Below, in pieces: positions 1 through 12,946 of a stretch of DNA of 64,000 nt. Source of the DNA: Ananas comosus. Lineage: Eukaryota; Streptophyta; Magnoliopsida; Poales; Bromeliaceae. The stretch is taken from positions 2,318,916-2,382,915 of the forward strand of contig NC_033635.1 in NCBI RefSeq assembly GCF_001540865.1, written 5' to 3'. How positions within the stretch are numbered: the stretch's first letter is position 1; each line of letters opens with the position of its first letter. Both the position numbers and the translations under genes were made by a program. The notes beneath the pieces are model-generated. The model was not told the DNA's origin, did not search any database, and worked only from the letters and a program-made list of their open reading frames with translations.

Positions 1-440
1 CAAGTTTAGTTGGATTTGAACCCAACAAGATGAATTCAATGAAAACGAAGTGAAAGCTGAGGTCAAGGTCAGGTTTCATTGGGCCAAACTAGTCAAAGTG
101 ATGAAACTGGATTCAATAAAAGTTAAACATGATAATTTTGTTGTAAAATTTCCTCTTACACGCAATACTATTTAGAAAAGAAATCTTAGCTTTCATTTGA
201 GTATGTACCTACTCTTTTTTTTTTTTAAAAAAAAAACAAAATCTTCTTCTAGAAAAAAAAAAAAAAATTGAGAAAAAAGTAGCACTCTATTTGCTTTATT
301 TATTCAGATAATGAATTTAGCTACATAGAGTGAGGCAGCAGAGGCCTCAAGAGAAGATAAAATCAGAAGAAAAAATGTCTAAAAAAAGGTACGAGGAGAG
401 TAGTAAAAAGGTTAAAATATAATTGCAGTGTCAAATGAGG

Positions 441-579
441 GAAAGGTAGTATGCTACCCGCTTCGTTTTTTTTATATAAAAATAAATTTAGCTGGAAATG
501 TGAATCAACTAGGATTCGAATTTGGGTCTCGGGTACCAACCACCAAGCTCTTTTGCCACTTGCGCTAGGAATGGTCGGT
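441..579 (-). mobile_element. tRNA-derived SINE, copy 1
   Basis: Member of the family best seen at 47689-47847. On the minus strand it begins ACCGACC, carries a box-A-like block (TAGCGCAAGTGG) and a box-B-like block (AATTCGAATCC), and runs towards 441 through the conserved AGCTAAATTTATTT region. The A-rich tail is poorly kept and no clean target duplication is visible; an AAAATAT occurs on both sides. It lies downstream of the last visible SSL exon, probably in that gene's next intron. Confidence 0.75.
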
Positions 580-630
580 AAAATATGAAAAATATTACAG
601 GTGGAAAAAACTGGGAAATATTATATTTAC

Positions 631-1779
631 CTGATCTTAGCACCGTCAACTTCAGAAGCAAGAGTAGTCACCACTCCATCCTTTGACACCTTTAACAGCC
701 CCTGTTCTCAGAAAATGGAATGGAAAGTGTTAACATGAGCACAGGGATCATCAGTTTCATTAAATATTACTGTTTTCTTTACACCAAAATTTATATGTTT
801 TGTGTAATTAACTGTAATCGTTCTACACTGTCGTAAGGAGAACATTTTCACAGTATACTGTAAAAAGTGTTTCTCTAAACATTATCATCCTTTATATTAT
901 TTGCAGTTGTCCGTCTTTGATATAGATTGTGTTGCAAAATTTTTTATTATTGCATTATAAATTTACCGGATATTTTTAAACTCAGCTACTATATATGGCT
1001 GTCTCAGATACTATATATAGAACTATATATATGACTCTTCTAATCTACTAAGATGAGTTAGATCTGGAATATGAAATCGACGGACCATATCAGCATCACA
1101 AACAAGCAGATCGCCAGCCGTTGATATGGCGAGCCCGAGGAGCGACGGCCCTCCGATCAGCGTCCAACTCTCCCAGGAGCCGTTGATTGGGTGCATCCGC
1201 TTGATCCAACCGTCCCTCGTTGCGGTGTACAGTGTACCCTCATCATCGACGCACACGTCCTCTGGACCCTCCAATACACCTTCCCCCATCTTATCCACCC
1301 TCTACACACACCACATAAATAATTCTTTATTTCTTGTTTTTTTCATTTTTTTTAAAAAAATCAAAGATAGAGAATTTTCCCATGCAAATAATCAATTACA
1401 TAAAAATATTCTTAATTATTAAAGTAATGATTAGTGGAAGTTTTTTGATTAGCATCTAATTAACATGCAAATTAAATATGCTGAGTTTTTTTTTTTTTTT
1501 GGCTGGAATAAAAGATAATCACAGGCTTCTAAAGTTTATAAAATTTCTAAAATTTTAAAGCAGCAGCTCGAGTTCCCTATCTCCAATTATTGTAAAAATT
1601 TTCACTTCAAATATTATATTATTCAAAAAATCAATCTAATAGAAAAGATCCATGAATACATGCAAACACGAGAAAAATAAACTCGATTCATATATACTAA
1701 CAAAACCATAACTAAATGTTTTTTTTTTCTTTATTATGTTAAAAACCACATCTATAATTCATTCATTACTGGAAAAAGC

Positions 1780-1815
<36 letters not shown>

Positions 1816-1964
1816 ACCTGGAGCAGATCATTAGAAGGGAATTGTAAGGTGGAGGAGGGAAAAGTAAGAGGAAGTGGGGAGATGGGGGAGTTGACGGCGA
1901 CGTGGAAGACGAGGCCCAGTGCCACGGCGAGAACCGCCGTGGCTATGAACAACAAGCTCCCCAT
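631..1964 (-). CDS. Strictosidine-synthase-like protein (SSL family), 3'-truncated by window edge
   Basis: Three exons read on the minus strand: 1964-1818 (49 codons), 1301-1086 (72 codons) and 701-631 (23 codons plus two bases), joined by GT-AG introns in consistent phase. Exon 1 starts at ATG 1964 and encodes a hydrophobic N-terminus (MGSLLFIATAVLAVALGLVF), a signal peptide or membrane anchor. Exon 2 carries the family-typical GPEDVCVDDEGTLYTATRDG and IGGPSLLGLA stretches, and exon 3 continues with GLLKVSKDGVVTTLASEVDG. These match the N-terminal part of the six-bladed propeller of plant SSL proteins (also annotated as adipocyte plasma membrane-associated protein-like). Most SSL proteins lack true strictosidine synthase activity, so no substrate is claimed. 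The donor after exon 3 (GTAAAT at 630) is sound, but I see no further exon in bases 1-630, so the rest probably lies beyond the window. A GA microsatellite sits just inside the first intron. Confidence 0.85.
1784..1813. repeat. (GA)n microsatellite
   Basis: About 15 uninterrupted GA units immediately downstream of the splice donor of SSL exon 1, inside its first intron. Confidence 0.95.
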
Positions 1965-2317
1965 TCTTTTCTTTTCTTTTTTTTTTTACTAAAATTATTT
2001 TTGATCTCCTTGTATTTGACGAAATAACACTAAGCTGGGGATTGTACTAGGGAGGCTGTAGCACGAATTCGGATTTTAGGAAACTGACAAACAATATCCT
2101 TACTAATATCCTAAAAAAGAGATTTTTTTTGGACACGGGCGATTGTATCAGAGTCCTCCGTGAGCTAAAAAAAAATTATATATATGCACGAAATTGTGGA
2201 AAAACTACACCCAATATTAGACTTTTAGACCTACCTAATTCGTTAATGCGGTAGTTAAAAATATTATTTTTATGTTACGAAACGTTTTAAAAAGTTTAGA
2301 AGCTCTTATAATCTTTT

Positions 2318-2678
2318 CTCTAACTGTTTGGTCTTTCAAAAAAGTGTTAAAAAAAAATTCAAAAAAAAATATTTTTTAGAGAGAATTTTTTTGTTTTCAA
2401 TTTTTTTTTTTTTGTCAGTTCAGTTTCAAAAAAATTAACAAGCTTTTTTGAAAAGCTTCTTTTCTGATTTCATGAAAAAGTAATATTTTTATTTTTCTAA
2501 AAAATCAAGAAAATGAAAATACTAGTTTGAAAAAAAAAATTTATTTCATCAAAACTACTTGATCTTAGAACCGAATACAAGGAAAGCTGAAAAAAAAAAA
2601 GATTTCTTGTAAAAAAATATTTTTTCACAAAATTATTTTCTCCATACCGTTTTTCGAGAAACCAAACAACTCCTAATA
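2318..2678. mobile_element. Tourist-like MITE (degenerate)
   Basis: Terminal inverted repeats built on TGTTTGGT (left, near 2327) and ACCAAACAA (right, near 2663) flank an A/T-rich body with many A and T runs. The ends and body composition resemble the clearer element at 45217-45501. The boundaries are approximate and the target duplication is unclear. It lies between the divergent SSL and CCX genes. Confidence 0.5.
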
Positions 2679-3000
2679 ATTTAAAATTGTGATTGCAACA
2701 GTCATAAAAAAAGCATGCAACTACATATTTTTTGGATAAAATTTGCAACTGTAATTTTCTAGTATAAAAAAAAGAAAAAAGATTGAAGTATTTATTTATA
2801 CTAGACAGTGTTGTTCGATAAAATAATGTTAGGGTGTGAGCACGGTTTGATAACACACAGGCCAAGCCCATAACATATGTTCATAAAACATGTAAAACAG
2901 AGGCCCGGCCCATAAATGGGCCGGTCTAATCAAAGTATAAGCCCGGCCCATAATATATTGACTCTCTCTTACTCTCTCTCTCTCTTCTCTCTCTCTCTCC

Positions 3001-3300
3001 CTCTCTATAATTTTACACGCGAAGCATGTCGGAGAACGAAGAAGCTTCGTCTCTCATCGTCGACCCTCACAGAGGTACTCTTCCCCTTCGATCCCCCAAA
3101 ACCCTAAATTTTTCGATAAAATCCAATTCGTATCCGAGGATCTCGTCTCGCTAACCCCTAATCGCGTAGTTTGATATCACAAACTGCTGTAGTAATCTCG
3201 GCGATGATCCGGTTCCTAAACCCTAGATCTTATCTCCATAAATCCCCAAAATCGGATTAACTTTTGAGGGAGATCGAAGGGATCAGTGAAGCTTAGGGTA
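3001..3300 (+). promoter_or_regulatory. CCX promoter end and leader with possible upstream exon
   Basis: A TATA-like CTATAATTTT at 3004-3013 follows a CT-rich tract (2961-3005). The leader carries an upstream ATG at 3026 opening 16 codons (MSENEEASSLIVDPHR) up to a GT donor at 3075. If an acceptor AG at 3285-3286 were used, this exon would join the CCX frame exactly and add 21 residues. Unspliced, the upstream frame stops just after 3150. The acceptor lacks a good pyrimidine tract, so a plain 5' UTR with an upstream ORF is at least as likely. Confidence 0.4.
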
Positions 3301-5235
3301 ATGGATGCGTCTTCAACTCGCCATCGTCGATTTCGTGCGCTCTTCAATGGTTTATGCGCCGTGGTATTGCTCTTCTTCTTCTACAGCAAGCCGTATATTC
3401 ATGGGAACCCTTTTTTACATCAAAATCCCCATAATTCGAGTTCGAAATCTGATTCTTTCCCTCGTCGGCGCATCGCCGAGCTCAATTACACCAGTTCTAC
3501 AAATGGGTCGGCGCAAATTGATCGGTCGGATGGAAATTTCTTAGCCCTGGAGAATCCCTCTGTAGCGTGTGCCGGAATCGGCCGCCACGAGGGCTTTTCC
3601 ACTCGGTGCGAGTTCCTGAGAGCTCATCCTCAGTGTAGTTCCGGCGGATTCTTCGATTACCTCACTTTTTTCTACTGCAGCTGTTCGAAATTTCCGATTT
3701 TGGGTTACGCCGTACTTGGTCTTTGGCTAGCAGCCTTGTTCTATATGTTGGGGAACACGGCGGCCGATTACTTCTGCTGTAGTTTAGAAAAGCTATCCAC
3801 TTTACTTAAGCTGCCGCCCACTGTTGCCGGAGTCACCCTTCTTCCGCTCGGAAATGGTGCTCCCGACGTTTTCTCTAGCATCGCGGCTTTCGTCGGGACT
3901 GGGGCGGGTGAGGTTGGACTTAATAGTGTATTGGGTGGAGCAGTATTTGTTACTTGTATAGTTGTCGGGACAGTGTCTCTCTTTGTTGCTGAGAAGAATG
4001 TTCAAATTGATCGGAAATGCTTCATTAGAGATATTAGCTTCTTCTTGCTTACTTTGGTCTCCTTGTCCGTTATCTTGATTGTCGGGAAGGTGACTGTGTG
4101 GGGAGCAGTTATGTTCGTCTCTATTTATGTAGTTTATGCCTTCACTGTGGCCGCCAATGAGATCCTAAGAAAGCAGGCTAGGAGGTTGAAATTGGGTGTG
4201 GTGACTCCATTATTGCCCGTTAGAGGAAGCATTTTCTCTCATGGAATAGAAGAAGATGAATCCATTTACAGCTCTTTTCTTGAAGAGGATACCGATGGCG
4301 AGGTGCCTCAGTTGAATTCCTTGCCTCAATGGATGTGGGCTTCGAATGTCGCTATATATTCAAATCAGGGGAATAGAGGAAGTTTGTCTCCGAACTCTAG
4401 GCCTTTATGGGGTTGGAGCGAGGAAGCAGACGACGATGTCTCATCATTATCCTGTTCCAAACTCTTTGTGTTCATGGAGATTCCGTTAACTATCCCGAGG
4501 AGGCTAACTATTCCACTCGTCGAAGAAGAGAGGTGGTCAAAAGGATATGCTGTCGCTAGTTGTTGCTTGGCACCTATTCTTTTGGCATTTCTGTGGAATA
4601 GCCAAGAAAGTGAAGGCTCTAAGGTTAGTGTAGCTGCCTATATAGTAAGTGTCATCATTGGAATCGCACTTGCTACTCTTGCTTTCATGTACACTAGTTC
4701 AGATCGTCCACCACGGAGGTTTTTATTCCCATGGGTTTTAGGAGGGTTTGTGATGAGTATCATTTGGTTCTACATTGTGGCTAACGAGTTAGTCGCTCTT
4801 CTGGTGGCATTTGGTGTAATTTTGGGGATCAACCCATCAATTCTTGGATTGACCGTCTTGGCTTGGGGAAATTCTATGGGCGATTTAATGTCGAATGTTG
4901 CTTTGGCGATTAATGGTGGAGATGGAGTGCAGATTGCCATGTCGGGATGCTATGCAGGGCCCATGTTTAACACGCTCGCCGGTTTGGGAATATCGATGTT
5001 GCTTGGAGCATGGTCTCAATCGCCAGTTTCTTATGTGCTCCCGCAAGACACGTCTCTTGTTTATACCATTGGTTTCCTCTTATCTGGACTTATCTGGGCT
5101 CTCATTGTATTACCGCGAAGTGATATGCGCCCTAACAGGATGCTCGGTATTGGCCTAATAACTCTTTATTCGGTTTTCCTCTCAATTAGGGTCGGCAATG
5201 CTATTGGGATATTGCCATTAGCTGGCTTGCAATGA
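3301..5235 (+). CDS. Cation/calcium exchanger (CCX family), 644 aa
   Basis: Single-exon gene of 644 residues; ATG 3301 is chosen because it is the first in-frame ATG of the long frame. It is an integral membrane cation exchanger of the CaCA superfamily, likely moving Ca2+, Na+ or K+ against H+ or another cation at an endomembrane or the plasma membrane. A hydrophobic segment lies near residues 15-35. The two Na/Ca-exchanger modules show the conserved alpha repeats: [10 protein letters not shown] (residues 184-193) and [10 protein letters not shown] (523-532), each with the acidic residue that coordinates the cation (D189, D528). An acidic loop around residues 315-340 ([18 protein letters not shown]) separates the halves. 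Length and the lack of introns in the body fit plant CCX proteins. Transported ion and membrane cannot be read from sequence. A possible spliced N-terminal extension is described under the leader. Confidence 0.93.
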   Translation: MDASSTRHRRFRALFNGLCAVVLLFFFYSKPYIHGNPFLHQNPHNSSSKSDSFPRRRIAELNYTSSTNGSAQIDRSDGNFLALENPSVACAGIGRHEGFSTRCEFLRAHPQCSSGGFFDYLTFFYCSCSKFPILGYAVLGLWLAALFYMLGNTAADYFCCSLEKLSTLLKLPPTVAGVTLLPLGNGAPDVFSSIAAFVGTGAGEVGLNSVLGGAVFVTCIVVGTVSLFVAEKNVQIDRKCFIRDISFFLLTLVSLSVILIVGKVTVWGAVMFVSIYVVYAFTVAANEILRKQARRLKLGVVTPLLPVRGSIFSHGIEEDESIYSSFLEEDTDGEVPQLNSLPQWMWASNVAIYSNQGNRGSLSPNSRPLWGWSEEADDDVSSLSCSKLFVFMEIPLTIPRRLTIPLVEEERWSKGYAVASCCLAPILLAFLWNSQESEGSKVSVAAYIVSVIIGIALATLAFMYTSSDRPPRRFLFPWVLGGFVMSIIWFYIVANELVALLVAFGVILGINPSILGLTVLAWGNSMGDLMSNVALAINGGDGVQIAMSGCYAGPMFNTLAGLGISMLLGAWSQSPVSYVLPQDTSLVYTIGFLLSGLIWALIVLPRSDMRPNRMLGIGLITLYSVFLSIRVGNAIGILPLAGLQ

Positions 5236-6510
5236 ATACACCTATCTTTCTCAAGTAATTCATTTGAAAAAGGATGGTTAGTGATTTGTAGAGCCTTGTA
5301 TACAATGATTCCATTACACTCAAGTAGAGCAATAATATTTGGAGTTAATTTTTTATATTACATTTTAGCTGTTTTATCTTTCAATTACTATCTGTGCTTT
5401 TGTAATCATAAGATTTTGTTGAGGATGGTTTGTATTGCGGAATGAGCTCGTTCTCCTAGAGGTTGTCTAATCGGTGATTTTCGTGCTTATTCCATGATTT
5501 CTGTTACAAGGTAGTAGTTTTTCCTGTATATGGTGGTTCCTCTCCTACTAACCAGATTACCATGAACTTGACTACTGTATGAAAACCTTTTACTTTCTGG
5601 AGTTTCCATTCCTGTATATGGTTCCTTTCTTTATTATCTGTGAATAACTGCTGCAATTCATACTCTTAAGTAAATCTAGTGTGATAGCAGGAGAATGCTG
5701 TCGGAGCTCTGCCTTTCTTCTGGCACCATCGTTGCAGATTGTCAAAGATAAGTGGCCTAAAACTTGTTGTTTATATGCCAATTTTACCAAACCATTTACC
5801 AAACCATTTACCAATCCATATTTGATTTGGCGCGCGCTTATTTACATCAAACTACACTATAATTTGGCTGTAATTTGGCCACACTATAATTCTTGTATAA
5901 CTTTCCTAAAGCTGCTGTTGCATTTGGAAAGTGCTTCTGTAGTGTTTGGTTAGGTACTTCTAAGTTGGATAGGAACTGTCCTTATAATCTCAGGTTCAGT
6001 AATCTAGTTATTTATCCTCATCAGAAACTACTCTCTGGATGTAACTGTCAATGAAGTTAATACTGATACAGAGAGCCCTCTTGCTGGGGGGTTTCTTTCT
6101 ATTTTTCTGCTCAATAAGAGGATATTAAAGCTGTGGCAACAAAACTTGTATCTTGTGTCTCTATCTCCGTGCAAAATTTATATCAAAAAATATAGTTATG
6201 CATGTTCTTCTCTTCGCATTCGATTCACTGCTTTGCAGAATCTTTAATTAGAAAATTAGAAATCCTTTAAACAAGTACGATACAATTTTTACATAATTAC
6301 AACCGAGTATCTTTAATTCTAACACACAGAACCCTAGCTTACTACCTCAGTAACTCTCTCATGTAACTCTCATTAGCAGATCAACATTAGCAGATCAATA
6401 GCCACTTCATTCACGGAGAGGAATAATAATTAAACAAATAAATAAAAATTACAAAAAGATTTTTTTTAAAAAGAGCGCGCTCGCCGATTTTTGTTTTTTT
6501 TTAAGCTTTA
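5236..6510. other. Convergent intergenic region between CCX and lipoxygenase
   Basis: 3' flank shared by two genes pointing at each other. It is AT-rich, with an AATAATATTT near 5330 as a candidate CCX polyadenylation signal and a short run of near-identical ACCAAACCATTT units around 5785-5820. No coding signal is seen. Confidence 0.6.
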
Positions 6511-9500
6511 TTATATGGAGATGCTGTTGGGCACTCCCCGGCAGGTGACCCCCGGCGGCGAGCTGGGCGCCAGCAGCTCGTACGGAAGCACCCCGGCCCC
6601 GCACCGGTTGCTCCTTGCCGGGTCGGCATTCCGCCTCTCTATCTCCTTCTCAGCCCGGCGCACCTCTGCAGAGAATTTTTTGAATGCCACCTGCGCCGCT
6701 GCGTCAGACGTCCATGCGGCCGCCTGCTGCCGCTCCTCCCCGAGATACTCCTCGTCGGGCGAGTGCGTCGACAGCGTGTCGACCACCGCCATGAACTTGG
6801 TCGCCTCCAGCACGCCGGGCATTGCGGCGAGGAAGAACCGGTGCGGGTTGGCGAGGAAAGTTTCATACTCGACAGGGTCTCGTGCTGGGTCCGGCAGAAG
6901 GCGCCGCATCAGCGGGGGGCGGCTGGGGACGTAGCCCCCGAGCGGGTACTGGCCGAAGTTGAGTGCGGCATGCTGCGCGGAGGCGAGCCAGATGAGGGTG
7001 GTGAGGAGGGCGACGAGGTCGTCCGGGGTGGAGAGCGGCGACCACCACGGGGCGCTGCGGAGGTCGGCGTGGCCCACGTGGACGGATTCGTGGTACCACG
7101 CCTGCAGCTCTGGATCAGACCGGACTCGGGCTGCGTCCGGGTAGTAGAGCCCGACGTAGGACTCGACCCACGACCGGATCGTCGACCACAAGAGCATGCC
7201 GTCGTTGGCGTAGGGGTAGTCCTCGATAAGAAGCTTCAGGCCATGGGGTTGTGTTGGGTCCTCCTCAGCAACACCCCTGCAAAAGTTCATCAATTCGTTA
7301 TATATATATAATCTATATCGAATAATGTAGTCATACAAAGAGTAAAGAGTAGGTGCCTGCGAATGAGGTCCGCGGGGAGGCCCTCCTGATCGAGGCGCCA
7401 GTGGGTGCGGTAGTAGGAGGCGCTGATCTCCATGCAGACGGGGCCGGGGGTGAAGCACGACTCGATCACCCCCTCAGCGTTGATGAGGCTCTGCCGCGCC
7501 AGCGCGTTGATCTCAAGCGTGTACCGCATGTGGGGGTGCAGCAGCTTGAACACCGGGTGCATCGTGCTCATCTGCCGGTGCGCCGCCAGGATGAACGGCT
7601 CCATGTTCGCGTGCGTCCGCAACCTGATGAATCAAATTCCGTCGCCAGCAGAGTAAGCATCAGTACTCTAGTCTACGGCAATCAAACTCGATCATAGCGA
7701 GACAGTCTGATTCGCCGTCCCCTTGCAAGTGATGGACGGTGAATTAGACTAACCCCATGTAATCTTTCCTTTCGCATAGAAAAGATTTTAGTGTTACCAG
7801 TGGTTGACGAGCTGATGGATGCCGGCGTCGTTGGAGCAGACATGTGCCTTGCCGAGCATCCAGAGCCAATGTGTAGTGGCGTCGCAAGGCGGTGTCAGGA
7901 CCATGCTGGTCCGAGGCCCACCGGGTTGGACCGGGGGGAGTGTCAGCTCAATCACCACGGGTTTCAGCGTGCCGAGCGGGTTCAGGTAGAAGATGGTTCG
8001 CGTGCCATACGCCTTACGGCCGTCAATTGCGTTAATCCGGTCCAAAAATGGAAGGTATGAGTCATGGTAATCGAGGATAAACAACTTTGCTTCATCCATG
8101 GCCTTCATTAATACGCGAAAACAAAGATTAGCTAATATAATATTTTGCTTGCAGAACAAATACGAATTTTTAATGGTAATAATTTATATGAGTAAACAAA
8201 TACCTGTTGGACTGTGAGCCCATTAAGGTGGCCTGCAATGTGGGCTTCCGTAATGGCCGATTCCGGTGGGCCGTAAACTGCAGGGTCCAGCTTGCTCACT
8301 GGAGGAAAAACCTGCGGACAATAATGCCCCTCTCAGTAGTTACCCTCGAGAAATCGATTGCCGAAAGTACCCCTGGAAATGGGGAAAAATTACCTTAAGC
8401 CTCTCGATGTTGACCGGATTTATTCCGGCAACGGTCTGGCGCGCGAACTCGTCATCGCGGAGCCACGCGAACTTGTCCTCTGCAAATGCACATCACGTGA
8501 TGGTTAGAATACAATGCATTTTGAGTCAAAAAATGCCGATATCATGTGAAACGACCGATCTGCAACTTACTAGAGAGGATTTTTGGAGTGTCGTATCGGA
8601 GCATGCCCTCGCTGGACTCTTGGATCTTCTGGACGAGGGGGATCTTCTTGAAGAGATGCTCCTGGAGGCCGAGCTTGAGCTTGAGACCCTCCTTGTATAG
8701 ATTGTCAATGTGGTGGAACCCTTGGAAGTCTTGGGTGTCGGCTGAGATCGAGGCGATGAGGGACGGAATTAAAGAGTGCAGCACTGCCCTGAGACGTCCC
8801 GCCGAGAATGCCCCTTGCTTCAGCTCCTCAAATGCCTCGTCACGAGGGACGTATATCGGATGCGGTTTCTCTATCCGGCTCTCCGCTAGCATGTCTGCGT
8901 AATATCCAGCATTAGTGATATTTTCTTTTTGTATACTAAAAGGAACAAATTGGATTCAACTTTTCGGTTTTTCCTTTGTTCAATTTCTAAAGTAACTCCT
9001 CTAATTTTAATCAGGAAGAAACATCTATAGCTTCTAAACTGAGCAAATTAAATGTGAACATAAAGTGTTGGGGGCTGATCACAGTAACCCCTGCGTATAA
9101 GTTTTCTACCAAATGGTTATTACAGCTTTCTCAAGTAGTTTTACCGAAATAACACTTTTGTCAGTGGCTCTCGCCATGCCAACTAAGCCTATGTACTTGA
9201 ACACATTTGAGAAGATACGTAATTTGTAGGTCAACACAACCATGCCATCGTGCATCCTCTTTGAATTATTAAACTCGTCAAATTTAAGAATGGCGGAATG
9301 GTAAAGATGGTGTAAAACTTATCTATTTCAAGATAACTGGATTTCAAGTAAAGAAAATATTACTGCGGTAAGCTTATGAAACATAACATATGAACAAAGT
9401 AATGATACTTCTAACACAATGGTCCGGTTGTAGATGAAGGTGACACATTTGGAAAAGGATGGTGCTTGGAGTATTCAACTATTTTGGTCTATTGACAAAC

Positions 9501-12500
9501 TTAAACAGGACGCGCTTTATCCTATAATTGTCGTTAACCAATGTATGGTGAGATTCATCCTTTGAACTTTTCAAAGTCAATAGTCCTCGCGGTCAAAATC
9601 CAAGAGCTCGTTTGACTAACTAAAGGAACATTTGACAGGTCAAACCTAACTGAGATTCCTAGAAGCTACAAGCCATTCACCAAAGATTGAGGGTCTAAGC
9701 CTGTTTTGTCCAATTTCGTGTTTATGTAGAAGTTGTATTTGAATAAAGCTGTTTAAAAATGTGCTAACATTGCTTACAGAAAGATTTCCTAATAGTTCGA
9801 CCATGCTGCTTAAACTTGTAAGTTTGGAATTATGTAGATTCTGGACAGGACAAAAAAATCTGACTATTGCTTCTCATAGTACGGTAAAAGGAATCGACAA
9901 GCTAGACCAAAAAGTATACTAGAAAGAAAGAGAAGATTATAACTTACGAGTATCCATTGGGGGGCGGCCCGTCCGACATCGTCTAGGATAGGGGATCTTC
10001 TCACCCCCAAGAGTTGGCCTAGCCAGCTCGAATCCTTTATCAGGATTACCCAAGTCATTGTAAGTTGCATAGTCGTAGATCCGATCGGATGACTTACGAA
10101 TGCCTTTGCCATCTCCCCTTAGGTCCTTGAGCTCCTTCTGTCTGAGCTCTCTTATCCCCGGAGGGGTCTCTGATGGTAAATACGGCTGCACGAAGTTAAA
10201 CAAAAGGTTATTTTGAAGATAACTTTGATCTTTACAACAGAATATTTTACATTAATGTAATTTATAGGGTACCGAAAGTATTTTATATTATAGGATTTGT
10301 ATTTCTAAATTTACTAGAATAATGGTAAGAGTGGTCAAAATCGTGTGCGAATTGCTCTTTTCTTCTATATCTTCGCATTACGTGTGATTGAGCAACGAAG
10401 TCTAACTTACATTTTTGATTTAAGGCACCCAACTTGACCTTAGAAAACAAAGCATAAAATTTTCATGCAACTACATACATGTTAGCTCCGCCTTTTGGAT
10501 CAGCTTACTTATCAAGACGCAAAAAGGCGAATATTTGTCCAACAAAATTTTCAAGATAAATTTTAAAAGGAATTTGAAAGTGTTTTTAACAACTACTAAG
10601 TTTTCTATGCAAAATGCTACAAATATAGTTCGCGAGACCCAAGTATACTAATGACCCAACAAGGCAACAACAAGCACCGGATAATAAAGATATTATTATA
10701 GTCCGGATCCATAAATGCAATATGTGGTCCTACCAAACCACAAAAATGATCCAGCTTTCAAGCAATGTCTCTGGGCCCCATTTCCTTTGGCGGGCATGTA
10801 GAAAGTCAGATTAGCAAAAGCCTTAATTGATAATGACTCCCAACCAGCATAACATTAACTAAATCATAGTATAAATCAGCTTTATACATATTTTATTTAT
10901 TACCAACTCAAGTGATTTAAAAGTTCCACTCAAATCACGTTCCTTACTAACTAGTATTTTGGTATAATTCGACTCAATAAGCATACTCTAGAATGTATTT
11001 TAACATACATATATAACATTATCTTTTAAAAAAAATTTCTGTACTTGTCCATAGACTTCTCGCTCAAAAAATTGAGCGACCTGAAAAGAATTCAGGAGCT
11101 CGAACCATATGTAACAACCAACTACTTTTGGGCATAGATTTCTCACATATTGCAAAGAAAACACATATACGCCACTGATCTAACATTTCATCTGAAATGA
11201 ACAGAAATTTCGTATGCACCGAAGTCAGCAAAGAATTAAATGAGGGAGAGATGATGGACCTTGTTGGTGAAAAAGACTCTCTTCGAGGAGAGGTCCTTGG
11301 TGGACTGGACCCAGGAGTTGCAGGAGAAGTGGATGGGGCCGCAGGGGAAGCCCTCGACGACGATGCTCTCCAAGAAGAACTCCCTCTGGTGGCGGTTGGC
11401 CACCGTGATGGCTCCAGGCTCACCGAACGCTGCCACGTCCACCATGAACTCCGCCGTGTACACCACGTGCTCCCCCTTCACCCCCCTCTTCTCGCACCAG
11501 TCCCTCACCGCCACCTCCCCGCTCCTCATCACCCGCTTCATCTCTATTCCAATTAAATTATGTTAAATATAAATATTAAAAGCACTGTTTTTCTAACCGA
11601 TTTAAGTTTCGAAGAATAATAATTATTTTACATAATTTAATATTGTGTCGGAGCAAAAGTTCTACTAAAATTTTTTAAAAATAACGATTATTTCATATAA
11701 TTTAATATTTATTCAAAAATCAATCCGATACTATAGATGTAACCTATTATTATAATAATTATGGTACATGTTATTTAAATATATTTAACGTTAACTTGAC
11801 ACCAAATGAATTAAGATTAATTGCACTTATTCGATCAAATTTATGTTTCAAAAATATTAACTGTCCTGTCTATGCATGTCCTAACATTTTCTGTCGGTTG
11901 ACCAATTAAAACTAACTTTGTTCTTTTTAATGAATATATCTTGAGCGTATTTTTTCATTTTTTTTTTTTTGATTTTTTTTTTTTAACTCTAACTCTTTTG
12001 TCCTTCTACATAAGTATCAAATTTAAAATTTAAAAAATATATTTTATCACAATATAATAATTTCTATAGCAGTCAACTAATAACAGTCAATAAGCGTGAA
12101 AAAATTTATAGAAATGCATTAAAAATTTTTCGAGGACTTAAATATATAATTTCAAAAACTTACTCCAATTGTCCTAGGAGTTAAACCTCTTACACATCCC
12201 AAAACCCGAAAAATAGAAGAATCATTCGGAATAAAATAGCGAAATATAAAAGAAATGAGTTGTAATTCTACAGCACAATTATTATATACTAATCTTATAT
12301 ACTAATGTAACTTTTTTAAGTTAAAAATTGAAAAAGGGATTTGACTAAATTGTAGAGAGCATTACGATGAACCCCTTTTGGATTGCGAACCAATTAGGGT
12401 TTTGTAGGATGGGATTGGACTCACTGGGATCGACGTCGGTGCTGATGAGCTCCAAGACGATGTTGCGGCCGATCATGTCGGCGAGGGCGTCGAGGTGGCC

Positions 12501-12815
12501 GGCAATGGTGTCCTTGAAGTCCTCCTTGCTCTTCCTCCGCACCGTCAGCGCCGCCCGCGCCTTCGTCTTCGCCGGCGCCGGCGCCGGCGCCGCCTTCTTC
12601 TCCACCGCCACCTTCACCGCCGCCTCCTCGCTGATCGCCGCCACAACCACGCCCGGATTCGAGCTCCTCCTCCTCATCCTCTGATGTTGACGATGGTTCC
12701 GATTCAGCACGCCGGGGACGGAGAAGCCGATCGCGACCGATCGGCTTCGGGGAAAAGCGCTTCTGGGAGCCGGGAGCAAGGACGATCGCATGATCTCGGC
12801 GCGGGATGTAGCCAT
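6511..12815 (-). CDS. Chloroplast 13-lipoxygenase (type 2 LOX), 922 aa, nine exons
   Basis: Exons: 12815-12425, 11543-11260, 10185-9948, 8894-8571, 8479-8394, 8311-8204, 8102-7798, 7623-7357 and 7276-6511; together 2769 bases (922 aa plus stop). The enzyme dioxygenates linolenic and linoleic acid in plastids, the first step towards jasmonates and leaf volatiles. The N-terminus (about 70 residues rich in R, S and A) looks like a transit peptide; a PLAT domain follows, then the catalytic domain. Iron ligands are all present: H578 and H583 in HWLRTH, H770 and N774 in HAALNFGQY, and the C-terminal I922 (NSISI). RCRTGRPP and YPYANDG are also family motifs. Eight introns carry AG acceptors. Seven donors are GT, but the intron 7356-7277 starts with GC (CAG|GCACCT) and no GT alternative keeps the frame. 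The 13-type is inferred from the transit peptide and likeness to cereal LOX2 proteins; product specificity is not proven. Confidence 0.95.
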
Positions 12816-12899
12816 GGCGATCGATCGATCGATCTCCTGCTGCGCGGAGAAGCGCTTCTAGAGAGCGCTAGGGGGATAATAGAGGGAGGAGGTTGATGT

Positions 12900-12901
12900 T
12901 G

Positions 12902-12945
<44 letters not shown>
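12900..12945. repeat. (GA)n microsatellite in LOX 5' region
   Basis: About 18 GA units roughly 95 bases upstream of the lipoxygenase start codon. On the gene strand this is a CT tract, common in plant promoters and 5' leaders. Confidence 0.9.

Positions 12946-12946
<1 letters not shown>

Noticed and set aside
441..579. tRNA-like box A and box B, suggesting a tRNA gene
   Set aside because: No cloverleaf can be closed, and the same sequence recurs seven times with a poly(A) tail and target duplications, so it is a SINE.
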